A DNA stretch of 64,000 bases, taken from NCBI GenBank assembly GCA_021613375.1, contig CM038704.1, positions 29,320,082 through 29,384,081 on the forward strand, written 5' to 3'. Positions 35,775 through 49,712 of this stretch are shown here, piece by piece. Numbering within the stretch: position 1 is the first letter of the stretch; each line of letters starts with the position of its first letter. The notes under the pieces are model-generated. The model ran no database searches. It was not told the DNA's origin and worked only from the letters and a program-made list of their open reading frames with translations. Position numbers and translations under genes: made by a program. Source of the stretch: Megaleporinus macrocephalus (Eukaryota > Chordata > Actinopteri > Characiformes > Anostomidae).

Positions 35775-37030
35775 AGAGCGCTCCGGCACGCGCACCACAT
35801 CATATAGAGTATTTAAACACAAATATATAAGGGGTGGGGGGAGGAAGAAAAAGGACAGTTTATTCCCGAAAGTAGAGACAGTTTCTTCCCAGAACAGGAG
35901 ACATTCCCAAAAGAGGGAAGGGACACCTTCCCTACCGCTTCTTCACCTAAACGAGGGGAAAAAGACAGTTTCTTTTACAAAAGGAGGGAAAAAGACAATT
36001 TTTTTCCTAAAAGAAGAAAAAAATACAAAACAGAAGAAAAAATGCACAAAAATCAAGAAAGAAAAACGGACACACTTCCCGCCTCCCAAAAAACTTGAAT
36101 GCAACGGCATGTACATAAAACTGCTCAGCTATGAAAAGAAAAATGATAACTAATTAACAGAGAGAGAAACGAGCTCAGAGACATTTTACGGAGCCCCGAG
36201 CGGACTTGAGAACAAACTTGGAGTTCAGAACATTTTTTCTGGTGTGTATATATATTCTTTTTTGTTTGTTTTCCTCCAGGACGCTCCGGGACCTTCTGCA
36301 TGGAGTTGAGAGCTAAGAGCAGGTGACTGTAAGAACTTTGTAAATGTTATTAACCTTTATTAATGGCTACCGAACAACAACAACAACAACAAGGAAAAAA
36401 AACATAAAAGGAGGCCTTTAACTTTATTTATTATGTACATTTTGATGCTATTATAATAACAATAATTTTTGTTTTCGACTATTATTAATATTATTATTGT
36501 TATTTAAAAAGGCGAATTTGGGTTTGCACAAGTAATGTTTAGCCTTCATGTTTCCATGTCTCTTCAGATCGCTTGGACGCTGTACTGATATTTTCTGAAA
36601 TTTCTCACAGAGTTTGGATCCAAATTAGGACTTTTTGAGTTTTACTGAAGATACGGGTTTATATTGTTTATAGGCACATGAAATCAGACAGGCTGTTTAA
36701 ACCTCCAAGTGGAAAAAAATCCTTTTCTTTTCTTTTTTTAAAGATTTTTTTATTATTATTATTTGAAATGCGTTTTATCTTGTGGTTCAGTGCTTGTCCC
36801 ACGTTCATTTAATTTGAGAACGAAGTGAAAGTTTGAAGCGAAGCAGTTAATGTCGTGCTTATTATTATTATGATTATGATTATGATTATTATTATAATGA
36901 TGATTTTTTTAAAAATCTTAATCTCATGTAATGTTATGGAAAAGGAAATGTATCAGAAGGGTGATACCTCGATTCTTTGTTCATTTGCAGAGCAAAGATG
37001 TTTTGAATAAAGACAATCTGTCTTCAAAAA
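35775..37030 (+). other. sox14 3' untranslated region
   Basis: No frame continues after the TAG at 35772. The sequence is A-rich and AT-rich, includes (CAA)n near 36376-36392 and AUUUA-type words near 36424, and runs to the polyadenylation signal at 37006. A length of about 1.25 kb is reasonable for this gene. The end is inferred from the signal. Confidence 0.65.
37006..37011 (+). terminator. Polyadenylation signal of sox14
   Basis: A canonical AATAAA in TTTTGAATAAAGACAATCTG, followed 25-40 bases later by the U/GU-rich CTTGTTATGTTCAG. Cleavage is expected around 37025-37035. Confidence 0.65.
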
Positions 37031-37282
37031 TATAAATCCCTTGTTATGTTCAGTATTTACAGAGTTTAATATTTTAAGGGTAATATAATTATTAAGAATA
37101 CAATAAATCCAGGTTTTTCCTCTAGGATGTAAAGCAACAAACGCTGCTAATACATATAGTAAAATATAACAAAATAAAAATCAAATAATAAATAAATTAT
37201 ATTAAAGATGCACTTGTTTTTTTAAACTCATGCTATTATAATTAAAACACATTTTCCGTGTTTCTTTAATACTACTGCTACC

Positions 37283-37360
<78 letters not shown>

Positions 37361-37560
37361 TAACAAATAAATAGCTAAAGTAAAAATTGACAAATCACAA
37401 AGCTTATAATTAATTAGACAACTATTAACTGATATTAATCTCTTTCTACCTTATTATTTATCAAATAACTATTAACTTTTATTGACAATAATAATTCTAC
37501 CTTGTCATTAACTGATTAATTGAGTATTTATTATTATCCTTAGTAAATCTGAGAGCTATT
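37031..37560. other. AT-rich downstream flank
   Basis: Very AT-rich with a long (TAA)n microsatellite. No gene. Confidence 0.6.
37284..37359 (+). repeat. (TAA)n trinucleotide microsatellite
   Basis: About 25 perfect TAA/ATA units. It gives a false poly-isoleucine frame on the minus strand. Confidence 0.97.
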
Positions 37561-38100
37561 GATGGGCTTAAATGGTGCAGTGCGTAAGGAGAAAGGTGTG
37601 TGAGGAGTTCTGCTGACCTGTGGTCATTCTGCATGGCTCTTTAGGGAAATCAGATGGTCAGACACTATACAGAGCCTTCATAGCGAGAGAATGCCTGAGA
37701 CAGCAGGCAGAAACTGCAGTTCATATTAAAAATCACCCATAGAAGGTGCAGTTGGCTCAGAGACGGGCAGCTGGAGCAGCCAAGCCCTGCCATCATGCAC
37801 CATTACACATTTTGGCACAGTGAAAACAAAGCTTAGGCTGTGTACCAGGACTCAGAGTTTCCAACACTGCGAGGTGGCGAGTAATGTGGCGTGTAAACAT
37901 CACAGTGAAAGCGGCTCTGTAGAGTTGTGGGCAGATTTCTGTGTCTGATGTGCAGCTATAAAGCTCACCGTCCCGCGCTGCCCCTCTTGCTCTCCCTCAG
38001 CAGCTCCTATCACAGCTCATAGACAACAGCTACTCATGCAGAGCGCAAGGCCTTCACACTTCTAACTGCTCCAGCCATCAGTCATGTACAGTCTCCACAA
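37561..38100. promoter_or_regulatory. Candidate downstream conserved block
   Basis: A sudden change from simple-sequence DNA to mixed, repeat-free sequence (GATGGGCTTAAATGGTGCAG, GCAGTTGGCTCAGAGACGGG, CACAGTGAAAACAAAGC). It lies 0.5-1.1 kb past the sox14 polyadenylation signal. It could be a proximal downstream enhancer. Composition is the only evidence. Confidence 0.3.
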
Positions 38101-38279
38101 CTGCTTTTGTGTCGGCATCTATTTTTTTCATTCAGTTCATCACACAAAAAACTTTACTGTAAAAAGATTCAAAGATGCGCTAAATTTAAACTTTTACTTC
38201 ATTAAAAAAACTCTAAAAATTTTAAATCTTTTAAAGTTTTTGCTTTATTGAGAGGATCAAGAAGTGGTTTTAAGTCTTA

Positions 38280-38665
38280 ATATTATATGATACAGTTCAT
38301 AGTAATTCAGCCTTTATCATTGTACCATTTTGTGAATATACAGCTTATGGTAACATGTTTTTACTCTGCTATTTTATACACAATATATAGTTTATAGTAA
38401 TATATAGATAATCACTATGCTATAGTAAACAAAATATACAGTAAAATATAGTTAGTTAAAAATAGTTCTCTATCACTATGCATTATACAAAAACATACTG
38501 TAGAGTAATAAATAGTTTATTACTGTACAGTACTATATCCAACATGCAGTTTATAGTAATACATAGTTAATTACTATATTATATCATATTAAATATGCAG
38601 TTTTCAGTACTATATAACTTATTACTATACTATTACTATTACTTTATCTCAAAAATATAGTTTAT
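38280..38665. repeat. Degenerate AT-rich minisatellite (~50-58 bp unit)
   Basis: A unit resembling AATATACAGTTTATAGTAAT-ATAGTT-ATTACTATAC-TATAG recurs about seven times, with unit starts near 38285, 38335, 38383, 38434, 38492, 38547 and 38594. Copies are strongly diverged. Not coding. Confidence 0.65.
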
Positions 38666-41340
<2,675 letters not shown>

Positions 41341-41414
41341 CGTTCATTCATTTAACAGTAACAACAATAAGAAAACAAGCAATAAGAAAAAACATCAACA
41401 TTAAAGATGATGGA

Positions 41415-41800
41415 GATGAAGATGATAATGATACTAGTAGAACTACTATGTTACTACTAATTGTAACACATTTACTAAAAATGTCAAAAAAATATATATA
41501 TACTAAAATATTAACCATAAACAGGACAACAATAAGAATGAAAAACAATTACAATTATGATGATGATGATGATGATGGAGCTACTAATAATAGTATTACA
41601 ATATTACTACTAATAATGACAAATTGTTTTATTAAAATGTTAAACAGTAGTATAATGCTACTATTAATATTTGAAATTTTTACTAATTTAATACATTTTA
41701 GTATAAACTTTAAAATACCAGCCATAACAGGACAATGGTGATTATGATGCTACTAATAATAAAATATTTAGCTAAAATACAATAAGGAGAAAAAAGAAAA
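41415..41800. repeat. Degenerate repeat of ~130-185 bp units with (GAT)n
   Basis: Three successive stretches each run GATGAT..., then CTACTA-TA(G)TATTAC, then TTACTAATAAT, AAAATGTTAAA, and CCATAA-CAGGACAA. They begin near 41415, 41557 and 41735, the third partial. A 186-codon frame crossing the array has no domain and is an artefact of low complexity. Confidence 0.5.
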
Positions 41801-41879
41801 CACAAGAACAGTTGACAATGATGCAATTAATATTACAAATAGTAACAATAAAAATAACAATTTTTGACAAAAGTACTAA

Positions 41880-41880
41880 A

Positions 41881-41927
<47 letters not shown>
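41880..41927 (+). repeat. (ATT)n trinucleotide microsatellite
   Basis: About 16 perfect ATT units. Confidence 0.97.
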
Positions 41928-42420
41928 GTGTTTGGCTATTATTATTAAATAATAGGCTATTATAGCCAGCTGGGCTTATGTTTATCTCCAACCTGATGCA
42001 GTATGATGTGTAATATATTCCATTTAAATAGGATGTGTTGGTTGGGTTGGGTTCTGTGGATCTCATTCTGAAACACTAACTATTGTCTCTGTGTGGGGAA
42101 GGCTAAAGGCGTGATTGCTTAAAGGCTCGTCTATCTGAAATTGGATCTGGCCCAGCATTAAGACTGGTGCGGAGGGGGGGCAAAGCACGCTCCCGTTGTT
42201 TGAAGCACGGGCCCTGAATTTGGGGGTCCCTGAATTCTCATTTGAAAGCAGTGAAATGGTGAAGGAGCTGATAAGGGGACAGGGAGGGAGGCGCTGAGAG
42301 AAAGAGACTCGGAGCATGGGGCTTAATACACACACACTGTGTCACACCCAGCCTTTCCCCACCAGCTGATAGAAAGAGAACGAATGTGTGCATCACACAC
42401 ATAGATCCATTTACTAACAC
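41928..42420. promoter_or_regulatory. Candidate conserved non-coding block
   Basis: 42060-42330 is repeat-free and GC-balanced (GGCGTGATTGCTTAAAGG, GAAATTGGATCTGGCCC, TGAAGCACGGGCCCTGAATTTGG), unlike the AT-rich repeats on both sides. An enhancer role is inferred. Confidence 0.3.
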
Positions 42421-43620
42421 ATATTTACACTTTGTTTTGATGCAATGTCAGGACATGGGGTTAAACATTTGTCCTGTAGATGTCATAAATGTCAGAACCT
42501 ACACGTGATGCTGTCTCATGTAGTCGCTCTCAGGACATCCCCATATTTGACATTTAAAAAAATTGTAAATTATTTAAAAATACCAAGCGTCGTGTACATT
42601 GTGTGAAAATATATGTATAATGGTCCAATCGGTATACTTTAAAACACCTGAAATAAAAGTTCATTAAGTGTACATATACAGTAAATGATATTAGTTGTGT
42701 TGTTGCCATCATTATAAAACATTCCACAGGATTCATAAACACCAGCTACCTTTTACATTGTCTTAACATTTCATGAGAAATGCTCACATAGAACTAAACA
42801 TGACTTTAAAATGGTGTTAACTCAATTTCTATTCAAAGTTACAAACATTTTTTTCTTCTTCTGCACCATAAGTCACTTTTTTGGAGACAGTTTTAGGTCC
42901 AGACAGTGTCGATATGAAAACATCTAAACATTAAAGATTTTTCTACAGCTAAACTTAGCCTCACTAACCAAAAATAAATGCTTTGCCTTTTCAGTTACAA
43001 ATTAAGTTGTTGTTCTCTGGTTTTCAGGACATTCTAGACCCCAAAACATAGGAAATTAAACACACACACACACTCACCAAAAAACACACACAGACATACA
43101 CAAACATACATGGCCATAGTGAAGAATATATCCTTTTACTGATTTCCTAAAACTTGGTTTAGCTGTGAGCTCTTCTCAGCTGCTAATCAAGGAACTAAGA
43201 GTTGTTTAAAGCAGGGGTACTGAGTGGGTAAAAACTAAAGAGACCAATCCAAGTTTTTTTGTTCTCTTTATTATTATTATTATCATTATTATTCTTTTCA
43301 GAATCAGAAGAACTATTTTATTACATTGCTTCACAATGTCATGCACTAGAAATTTCTCTTTTGTGTTTTAGTGAGCAATATTGCTCCCATACACTATTTT
43401 AAATAAATATATCAGAACTTAAAACTTATGTAGTGTATTAAAATTTGCAACAGTAATTATTCCTATTTGTCAGTAATGCTTGCTCCTGAGACACCTTCGC
43501 AACCTGTGTTAATCTTATAATCTTATTTTTGTGTTGCATATTTACTCATTTTTGTGTTTCAGGTTGTTATGTAGTTTATGATGTAGTCGTTATTTAATTG
43601 TATTACCCTTGTCAGTTATG
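42421..43620. other. Non-coding, nothing recognised
   Basis: AT-rich unique DNA with short AC and ATT runs (about 43060-43110 and 43268-43292). Confidence 0.5.
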
Positions 43621-43695
43621 TATATAATATAATATAATATAATATAATATAATATAATATAATATAATATAATATAATATAATATAATATAATAT
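43621..43695 (+). repeat. (TAATA)n pentanucleotide microsatellite
   Basis: About 14-15 perfect pentamer units. Confidence 0.97.
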
Positions 43696-43800
43696 ATGTC
43701 TGCCTTCACTGGACATTTGCTTGACTGGTGTGACTGAAATAGCACAAACGCACTGTAGAAATGAGGGCTAGTTGTCATTTTTCACATAATTTACATGTTT

Positions 43801-44969
43801 ATTTTATGTTTACCTACATATAGCTCTACATATCACAAAGTATAGTTCTCTACAGGAGTGACCTTCTTCGCGAAATGAAATGAAAAGCAGAAATTGAATA
43901 GACTCTCTTTAAGAAAAGGTGCAGGTAAAGGGTCCCTTGGGCTGATATCACAGCAGAACAACTTTCGTTTTCCTAAGGAACCTTTTAGTGGATAGTTCTT
44001 GAAAGAACTCATGTTGTAAATAAGATGTTTGAAGAAGGACCTTAGTTTTAAAAGTTTAAATAACCTCTGCATAATGTAAATTCTATACCAAATACCGTAT
44101 GTCCAAGCTTAGAGTCATTTGGAAGCAGAGCTACTGCTTGCTATAAGTGGTAATCACATAGGGCCCAAAAACCACCAGGGCGCCTCACAAATATGGGGTA
44201 ATAGACAAAATGGAAAGGCTTTTTTTAGCCCTCAGATGTGTAAAGTGTTCAAAGCTATCCTAACACATTTCGTACCGCCGTGTGTTTAACTTTTGGTGTT
44301 GATATTAACACAGTCTTTTAGTGTAAACAGCAGACTATGTGCTGCTGTCTTATGTTAGTTGGCGAGTTGCAGTGCATGTCAAAATTTTCCAATCTCTAAT
44401 ATGATTGGCAATGCAGAATGGTGGCCATGAATAAAAATTGCATAAAATTCATGAACCGACCTGTTTATATATCTTTTTGTAAGTATATAAGTAGCAGACA
44501 GCCCTAGCCCATGGTCATTTCAGCTCTCAGAAGAGCTCAGATATTCAATGTACAGCACTTAACTGCTGAGTGTCTGGTTAGATCACCTTCTAGCAAAGAC
44601 ATGCTAGAGACATGGACAAGATTAGTGTCCACACATGAGCCGGGGCATACTGTATTTTAGCACATGTGACCATGTGGCATTGTTCGACAGGGCCTGGAAT
44701 AAGAACTCAAACCCACTTAGAATGAAATGGGACTTCTATCCCCCTTCTCCATACTGAATTACTCATCACACACACACATACACAAACTCATGTATAAAGT
44801 GTTCTCAAGGCAAGGTCTCTGTGTGTATTATGTTGGCTCCTTCTGAATAGCACCAGAACAAATATGGCTTTGTATTTTTTTTAATGGGGCCTGAAAACCC
44901 TCGGCCCGTTTGAAAGTAGAGGAGTCTATTTATTATAAGGTGGAGATGACAATGACATAATAAAATATT
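43801..44969. repeat. Duplicated segment, copy A
   Basis: Its two ends (43801-43932 and about 44609-44969) are nearly identical in order and sequence to the segment at 45833-46340. The middle 676 bp (43933-44608) is absent from the other copy. The shared part includes an AC-rich run, TGTTGGCTCCTTCTGAATAG and TATAAGGTGGAGATGACAAT. No coding potential. Confidence 0.85.
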
Positions 44970-45792
44970 ATACATGGTGAAGGACACCATGCAAGGCTCT
45001 TTCGCATGCACGACTGTAAGCACAGATTCAAACAGATTCGTAGCTGCGTGATTTCCCTTAAAAACTGACAATGGTCATGCATGTATGGAATGTATGGTGG
45101 AATCATACAGTAGCATCCAACAGACTCCTATGTTCTCCTATTTAAAAAAAAATGTTTTTTATTTTAATTCCAGTATCAATACAAACGTTTACTCACCTTC
45201 AGCATTTACACCCTAGAAGTACTTATTTAAAACATTATTAAGTCTTCTTTTTCTCTCTCTTTTTTTTTGAGAAACAGACTTCAACCCAGCTAAACAAAAG
45301 ATGGCCTTAACTCAAAATCTATGCAGAAAAGAAAAGCTGGAATAAAATAGATTCTCCACTTCTTCCGAAACTTCAAAAACTTCAAAAAGTCAGGTTCATT
45401 TGAAATTTCAGGTAAACTGTCTGTATAGCTGTATTTTTTAGCCTAGTTTGGTCAAAATACAAAATACAGTTACGTTTACTTTACTTTAAAAACATTTATG
45501 TCTAAGGAATACAGTTACACTTCCTGAACTCCAAACTATGTGCATACCTGCATTCAAACCTTTATACCAAAGCAGTTTAAGATGCAATGATGATACACAA
45601 GTCAGAACACTCAGCAGACCAGCAATCCTCACTAGCCACATAACTGTGCTGTGACATCAGAATCAATAAGTAATCTGACTAGAAAATTCTGAAATTACCT
45701 AAAATCCTGAAATGATCTGTCTGCAATTAGCCTTAAAACAGTGACATGAGTAAAACATCAGAGCAGTTAGTAGACCCTGCCCTCACTAACCA
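44970..45792. other. Non-coding spacer between duplicated copies
   Basis: AT-rich unique sequence, no gene seen. Confidence 0.5.
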
Positions 45793-46398
45793 GCATAATT
45801 TCATCCATCTGTGACCAAGCATCATCCAGTAATATTTTATGTCAACCAATATATAGGTCTACATATCACAAAGTGTTGTTCTCTACAGGAGTGACCTTGT
45901 CAGTGAGATTAAGAGAAAACCAGAAATGAAAAGCAGAAACTGAGTAGACGTGTACTCTCTTTAAAAAAGATGCAGATAAAGGGACATGGACAAAATTACC
46001 ATCCACTTGTGAACCAGTGCATACTGTAAATTAGCACATGTGACCATGTGGCATTGTTTGACTGAGCCTGAAATAAGAACTCAAACCCACTTAGAATAAA
46101 ATGGGACTTCTATCCCACTTCTCCGTACTGAACTACTCATCACACACATACACACACAAACTCACGTATAAAGTGTAAGGCGAGGTCTCTGTGTGTATTA
46201 TGTTGGCTCCTTCTGAATAGCACCAGAACAAACATGGCTTTGTATTTTTTTTTTATTGAGCCTAAAAACCCTTGGCCAGTTTGAAAGCAGATGAGTCTAT
46301 TTCTTATAAGGTGGAGATGACAATGATGTAATAAAATATTCCAGTAATTTTATTTTTGCATAATTTCATCCATCTGTGACCAAGCATCATCCAGTAAT
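45793..46398. repeat. Duplicated segment, copy B, with 41-bp direct repeats
   Basis: A perfect 41-bp direct repeat (45793-45833 and 46358-46398) brackets a 524-bp insert. The insert is a version of copy A lacking A's central 676 bp (junction near 45983), followed by a 17-bp T-rich piece that starts with the same CCAGTAAT as the end of the flanking repeat. This looks like insertion of a copied segment with duplication of the receiving site. The copies have diverged by scattered substitutions. Confidence 0.85.
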
Positions 46399-48404
46399 CC
46401 AGCTCCAAAATAGACACTCCAAAATGTACTGCAAATTTGTGGCTCCTCAGCAATGCAACTGTTTTAACTGCCTATTGAAACAATTGTAGCATTCTAATAA
46501 ACATATGATATTTGACGAAAAATATAGGATATATATCATATATGAAATATGATAAAATAAAGCTAATTTGTTCAGTGCTTTAGGCATCTGGAATGCCTAC
46601 CAACCCACAAACTGTAAAACCCTTTTTATATAGGCTGCCTAGATTAGAAACTATTGGATTTAGCAAGCCATTTAGCTTTGCTTCCCTTACTACAAGTGGA
46701 GACTCATTAGAATAATACTACACCTACCTGAGAAGCTCCGCCCACAGCAACCAATGCCAACTACCATTGCAAAGGGCCCCTATTTTTTCTCACAAGTGCC
46801 AGAGCAACTGGCAAAGTTCAGAGCTATAGTCATCATAACCTGTATGTGTGCGGTAACCATCTTAGGCCTGACAGAAAACTAAAGTCAGCTTCTTATTCAC
46901 CAGCTTCTTGTTCGAATTTTCAGTTCCAGCTTAAATAGTGCAGCATTCAAGCTTCGTTCTGTCACCTCAAGCAATAGCTGCGCTATTTAAGGTGGAATGC
47001 ACAAATGAGCTGGCTCATTGTCATTTAAGGAACAGGCACCCAAATTGGTCATTCTGAGCAGGGCTGTTTAAACAGGTTGAGTGCGTTGCTTCCACCGTGT
47101 GATATTTTGATCAAAGCATATCACAGATATTTCATTAAGAGCCCAGGAAACTGTGTTGTCAGTGGATGTCACCTTTACGTTTTTACAGTGTAGAATTAAT
47201 GACAGAGAATTAGTTGAGATTACTAGAAAATGGCTAGTAACTAGTTAAATTTACTACGTTTCGTGTAGTTTAGTCCAATTTTAATAGATGTGTACTTTTC
47301 TAAGTGGTTTCAAATGATAATAAAGGATTTCTTCTCAGATATATCTCTGGACATGGTGAACAACTATTTACCTTCTAGTTTGGTCGTCAACGTTTAGATA
47401 CTAATTCCATATCATTCTGCACCAAGTTTTGTGATGGTTCTAAACCATTTAACATCATCTTTTTAATAAACAGGTTAAGTTACTATGCTGGCTATACAAA
47501 GAATGACAATGCTTAAGCAGTTTAAAAAAGTTATACATTAAAAGCTATACATTAAACCACTTGAATGCTTAAATGTCTTTTGCATGCTGAAATGTTTCTT
47601 CAGCCTGATGAATGTGTTATATACCTGTTATTTATACAATCCTTTTGAAATTGGTTGTATAAAGCACTACTTTTGTTACACACTTAATGAGCTCTATTAA
47701 ATTTCTGTTAAGTCTTTTTTTTGTTGGGTAAACAAAAAGTCTGGAAAACATCAGAAAGCAGTTTTGTTTTTTTGTTATGTTATTTTTTAAATGCCTGATT
47801 GTTGTTTAATGCAAGCGAACAGCACATGCCTGATTCAAATTCAGATTCAAATAAAAAGTGACTACTGGGAGTGACTATCGTTGAATGTGGAAATGGGGAA
47901 AATATTAAAACTTACCACATATGTGGGATTAATTTCAACAGACTGAGGGGCTAGTTGTCACCTTTGAAAACATCTGGTAAATTGATGCAAACACAGGTAG
48001 TGTAATTCAACAAATGATCATATGATGTCTAAATATGGCTGGTTGTGTCACATGATTTAGCCACCAGGAGTTTGAATCAAATATTAAGGTGTGAATTTTG
48101 TGACTTGGATGTACATCTCAATCAGTAAAGGTGGTTTCTTTGATGGTTTAATAACAGTCTTCATGATGAACCTCAAGAACTTTATATCTGACTGCTGTGA
48201 AAATTGACGGCTGCTATGGGAATATAAGAACATGACCAAAAGCATGTTTTACGTTTCTTTTTTTACTGTTTAACTACATCAAATCTGTGTACTCAGTCAT
48301 TTTTAGTGTGCATTCTAAAAATGATAATCTTTGTACAAACAATGACATATTTACTCCATAACCTAAATGTACAACATGATGTGCAGTTTGATGTGCTCTA
48401 GGCT
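46399..48404. other. Non-coding, nothing recognised
   Basis: AT-rich unique sequence. No RNA gene, transposon end or believable frame found. Confidence 0.5.
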
Positions 48405-48545
48405 ACCAGGGTGGTTGGTAGCCTAGCGGTAGAAGAGATGGGCCAGTAATCAAGAAGTCATGGTTTTATATCCCAAGATTGTTAGCAGTGCTGTACTGGT
48501 CCCAGAATGTGGATTGTTTGGCAGTAAAGTGATACATTTCCCTGG
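48405..48545 (+). mobile_element. tRNA-derived SINE remnant
   Basis: TAGCCTAGCGGTAGAAGAG near 48418 resembles a tRNA-type A box (TRGC-RAGTGG), and ATGGTTTTATATCCC near 48460 is a degenerate B box (GGTTCGAATCC type). The spacing of roughly 40 bp is right for a tRNA-like RNA polymerase III promoter. The following body (CAGTGCTGTACTGGTCCC...) is of the kind seen in fish SINEs. The family is not determined, and the promoter is too degraded to be active. Confidence 0.5.
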
Positions 48546-49463
48546 TAAGTATATAACATAAGAATCAATAACCACTGACCTGTGGTGCTAAAACAGACAG
48601 TAATGGTGTGTGTTTGCAGACAGTGCTGTGGTGTGTGACTCTCACTGCCAAGCAAGGTGACAAGCTGTCCATCACTTCTGATCTGTGGAGTATTGGGTGA
48701 TCAGAACCATCACCTGGTGTTTTGTGGCCTACGGCCTGCATGACTGGTCCTCTAAATAACCCAGAGTCCAGGTGTCACTGGTCTTCCGCTTTACTGGACA
48801 CACTCACCTGTCACTAACACAAACTCAGTAGAGGTACGACAAACAGCCTGTTTCTCAGTTTTGCTATGTTGATTGCCTACATCAGGAGATTTTTATGATT
48901 TTTATGATTTTTATGAGATTCTCTAAAGATAGAGCTGAAGGAACTGCTTCACTTTCATCATTCGAGTATATGGAAGTAAAGAGTAAGATTTGAGAGACCA
49001 TTTACAACTTAGATGTTCAGTGTGTTTCAGGAAAAGGAGATATTTGAAAATATTGAATGGGGTAAGTTGTGTAAAGAAATGTATAAGGAATTTGTCTGGC
49101 TGATTTGTAAAAGATAAGTATTTATTTATAAAATGTCTCTGAATACCTACAGGCAGCCTAGATTGAAATGCATCAGCACTGTTGTTCAGTTAAACCACAA
49201 GACACACTACAGTGTTTTGTTGTTGTTCAGCTAACAAAAGATGCTCATGCACTCTATACTTATTACTGTGAGACTAAATGAATAATAACTAGATTAATAA
49301 ATGTTTACAAAAGCAAATGTCAATGCACAGTTGCTTTATTTTAACATATAGAACATGACATTGACTTAATTAACTCACTGGATAGACAGGCTAAGAGTCG
49401 TCACTAAGAACTGTCAGCTGTTGACAATTCCAGATTATAATACATTCTCTGACCCTTTAAACC
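48546..49463. other. Non-coding, nothing recognised
   Basis: Small TTTTTATGA repeats at about 48890-48915, otherwise unique AT-rich sequence. Confidence 0.5.
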
Positions 49464-49712
49464 ATGTTCAAATACACCACAACCATGGGCTCCTCTAAGC
49501 AGTTGGCTGCAGAATTGAAATTGCTAACTGATGACTACAAAAAAGAGGAAGACTATAAAAAGATATCTAAGCACTACCAGCTTGTAATTTCCTCTGCCAG
49601 ACATGTCATTCAGAAATGGCAGTTGAGGGGAATGTTGCAAGTCAAGGCAAGATCTGAAAATGATTCAGCCAGATGTGCCATACATGTGAATATAGTTATA
49701 AGTTATTCTTAA
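49464..49712 (+). pseudogene. N-terminal fragment of a Tc1-type transposase
   Basis: The 82-codon frame contains GSSKQLAAELKLLTDDYKKE and YKKISKHYQLVISSARHVIQKW. These match the first helix-turn-helix of Tc1-family transposases (usually 'G-SKQL...I---...YKKISK...STVR-II-KW'). The match ends soon after LRGML. There is no catalytic domain downstream, so only the DNA-binding start of the enzyme remains. Confidence 0.75.

Noticed and set aside
35088..35822. 244-codon minus-strand frame over sox14
   Set aside because: Arg/Val/Gly-rich shadow produced by the GC-rich coding strand. No domain.
43933..44608. The 676 bp missing from copy B as a spliced-out intron (processed retrocopy)
   Set aside because: The left boundary has no GT donor at the junction, there is no poly-A tail, and the copied segment has no coding content. 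A deletion is simpler.
46740..46810. Possible small transposon around a GC-rich patch
   Set aside because: No ends or repeated structure found.
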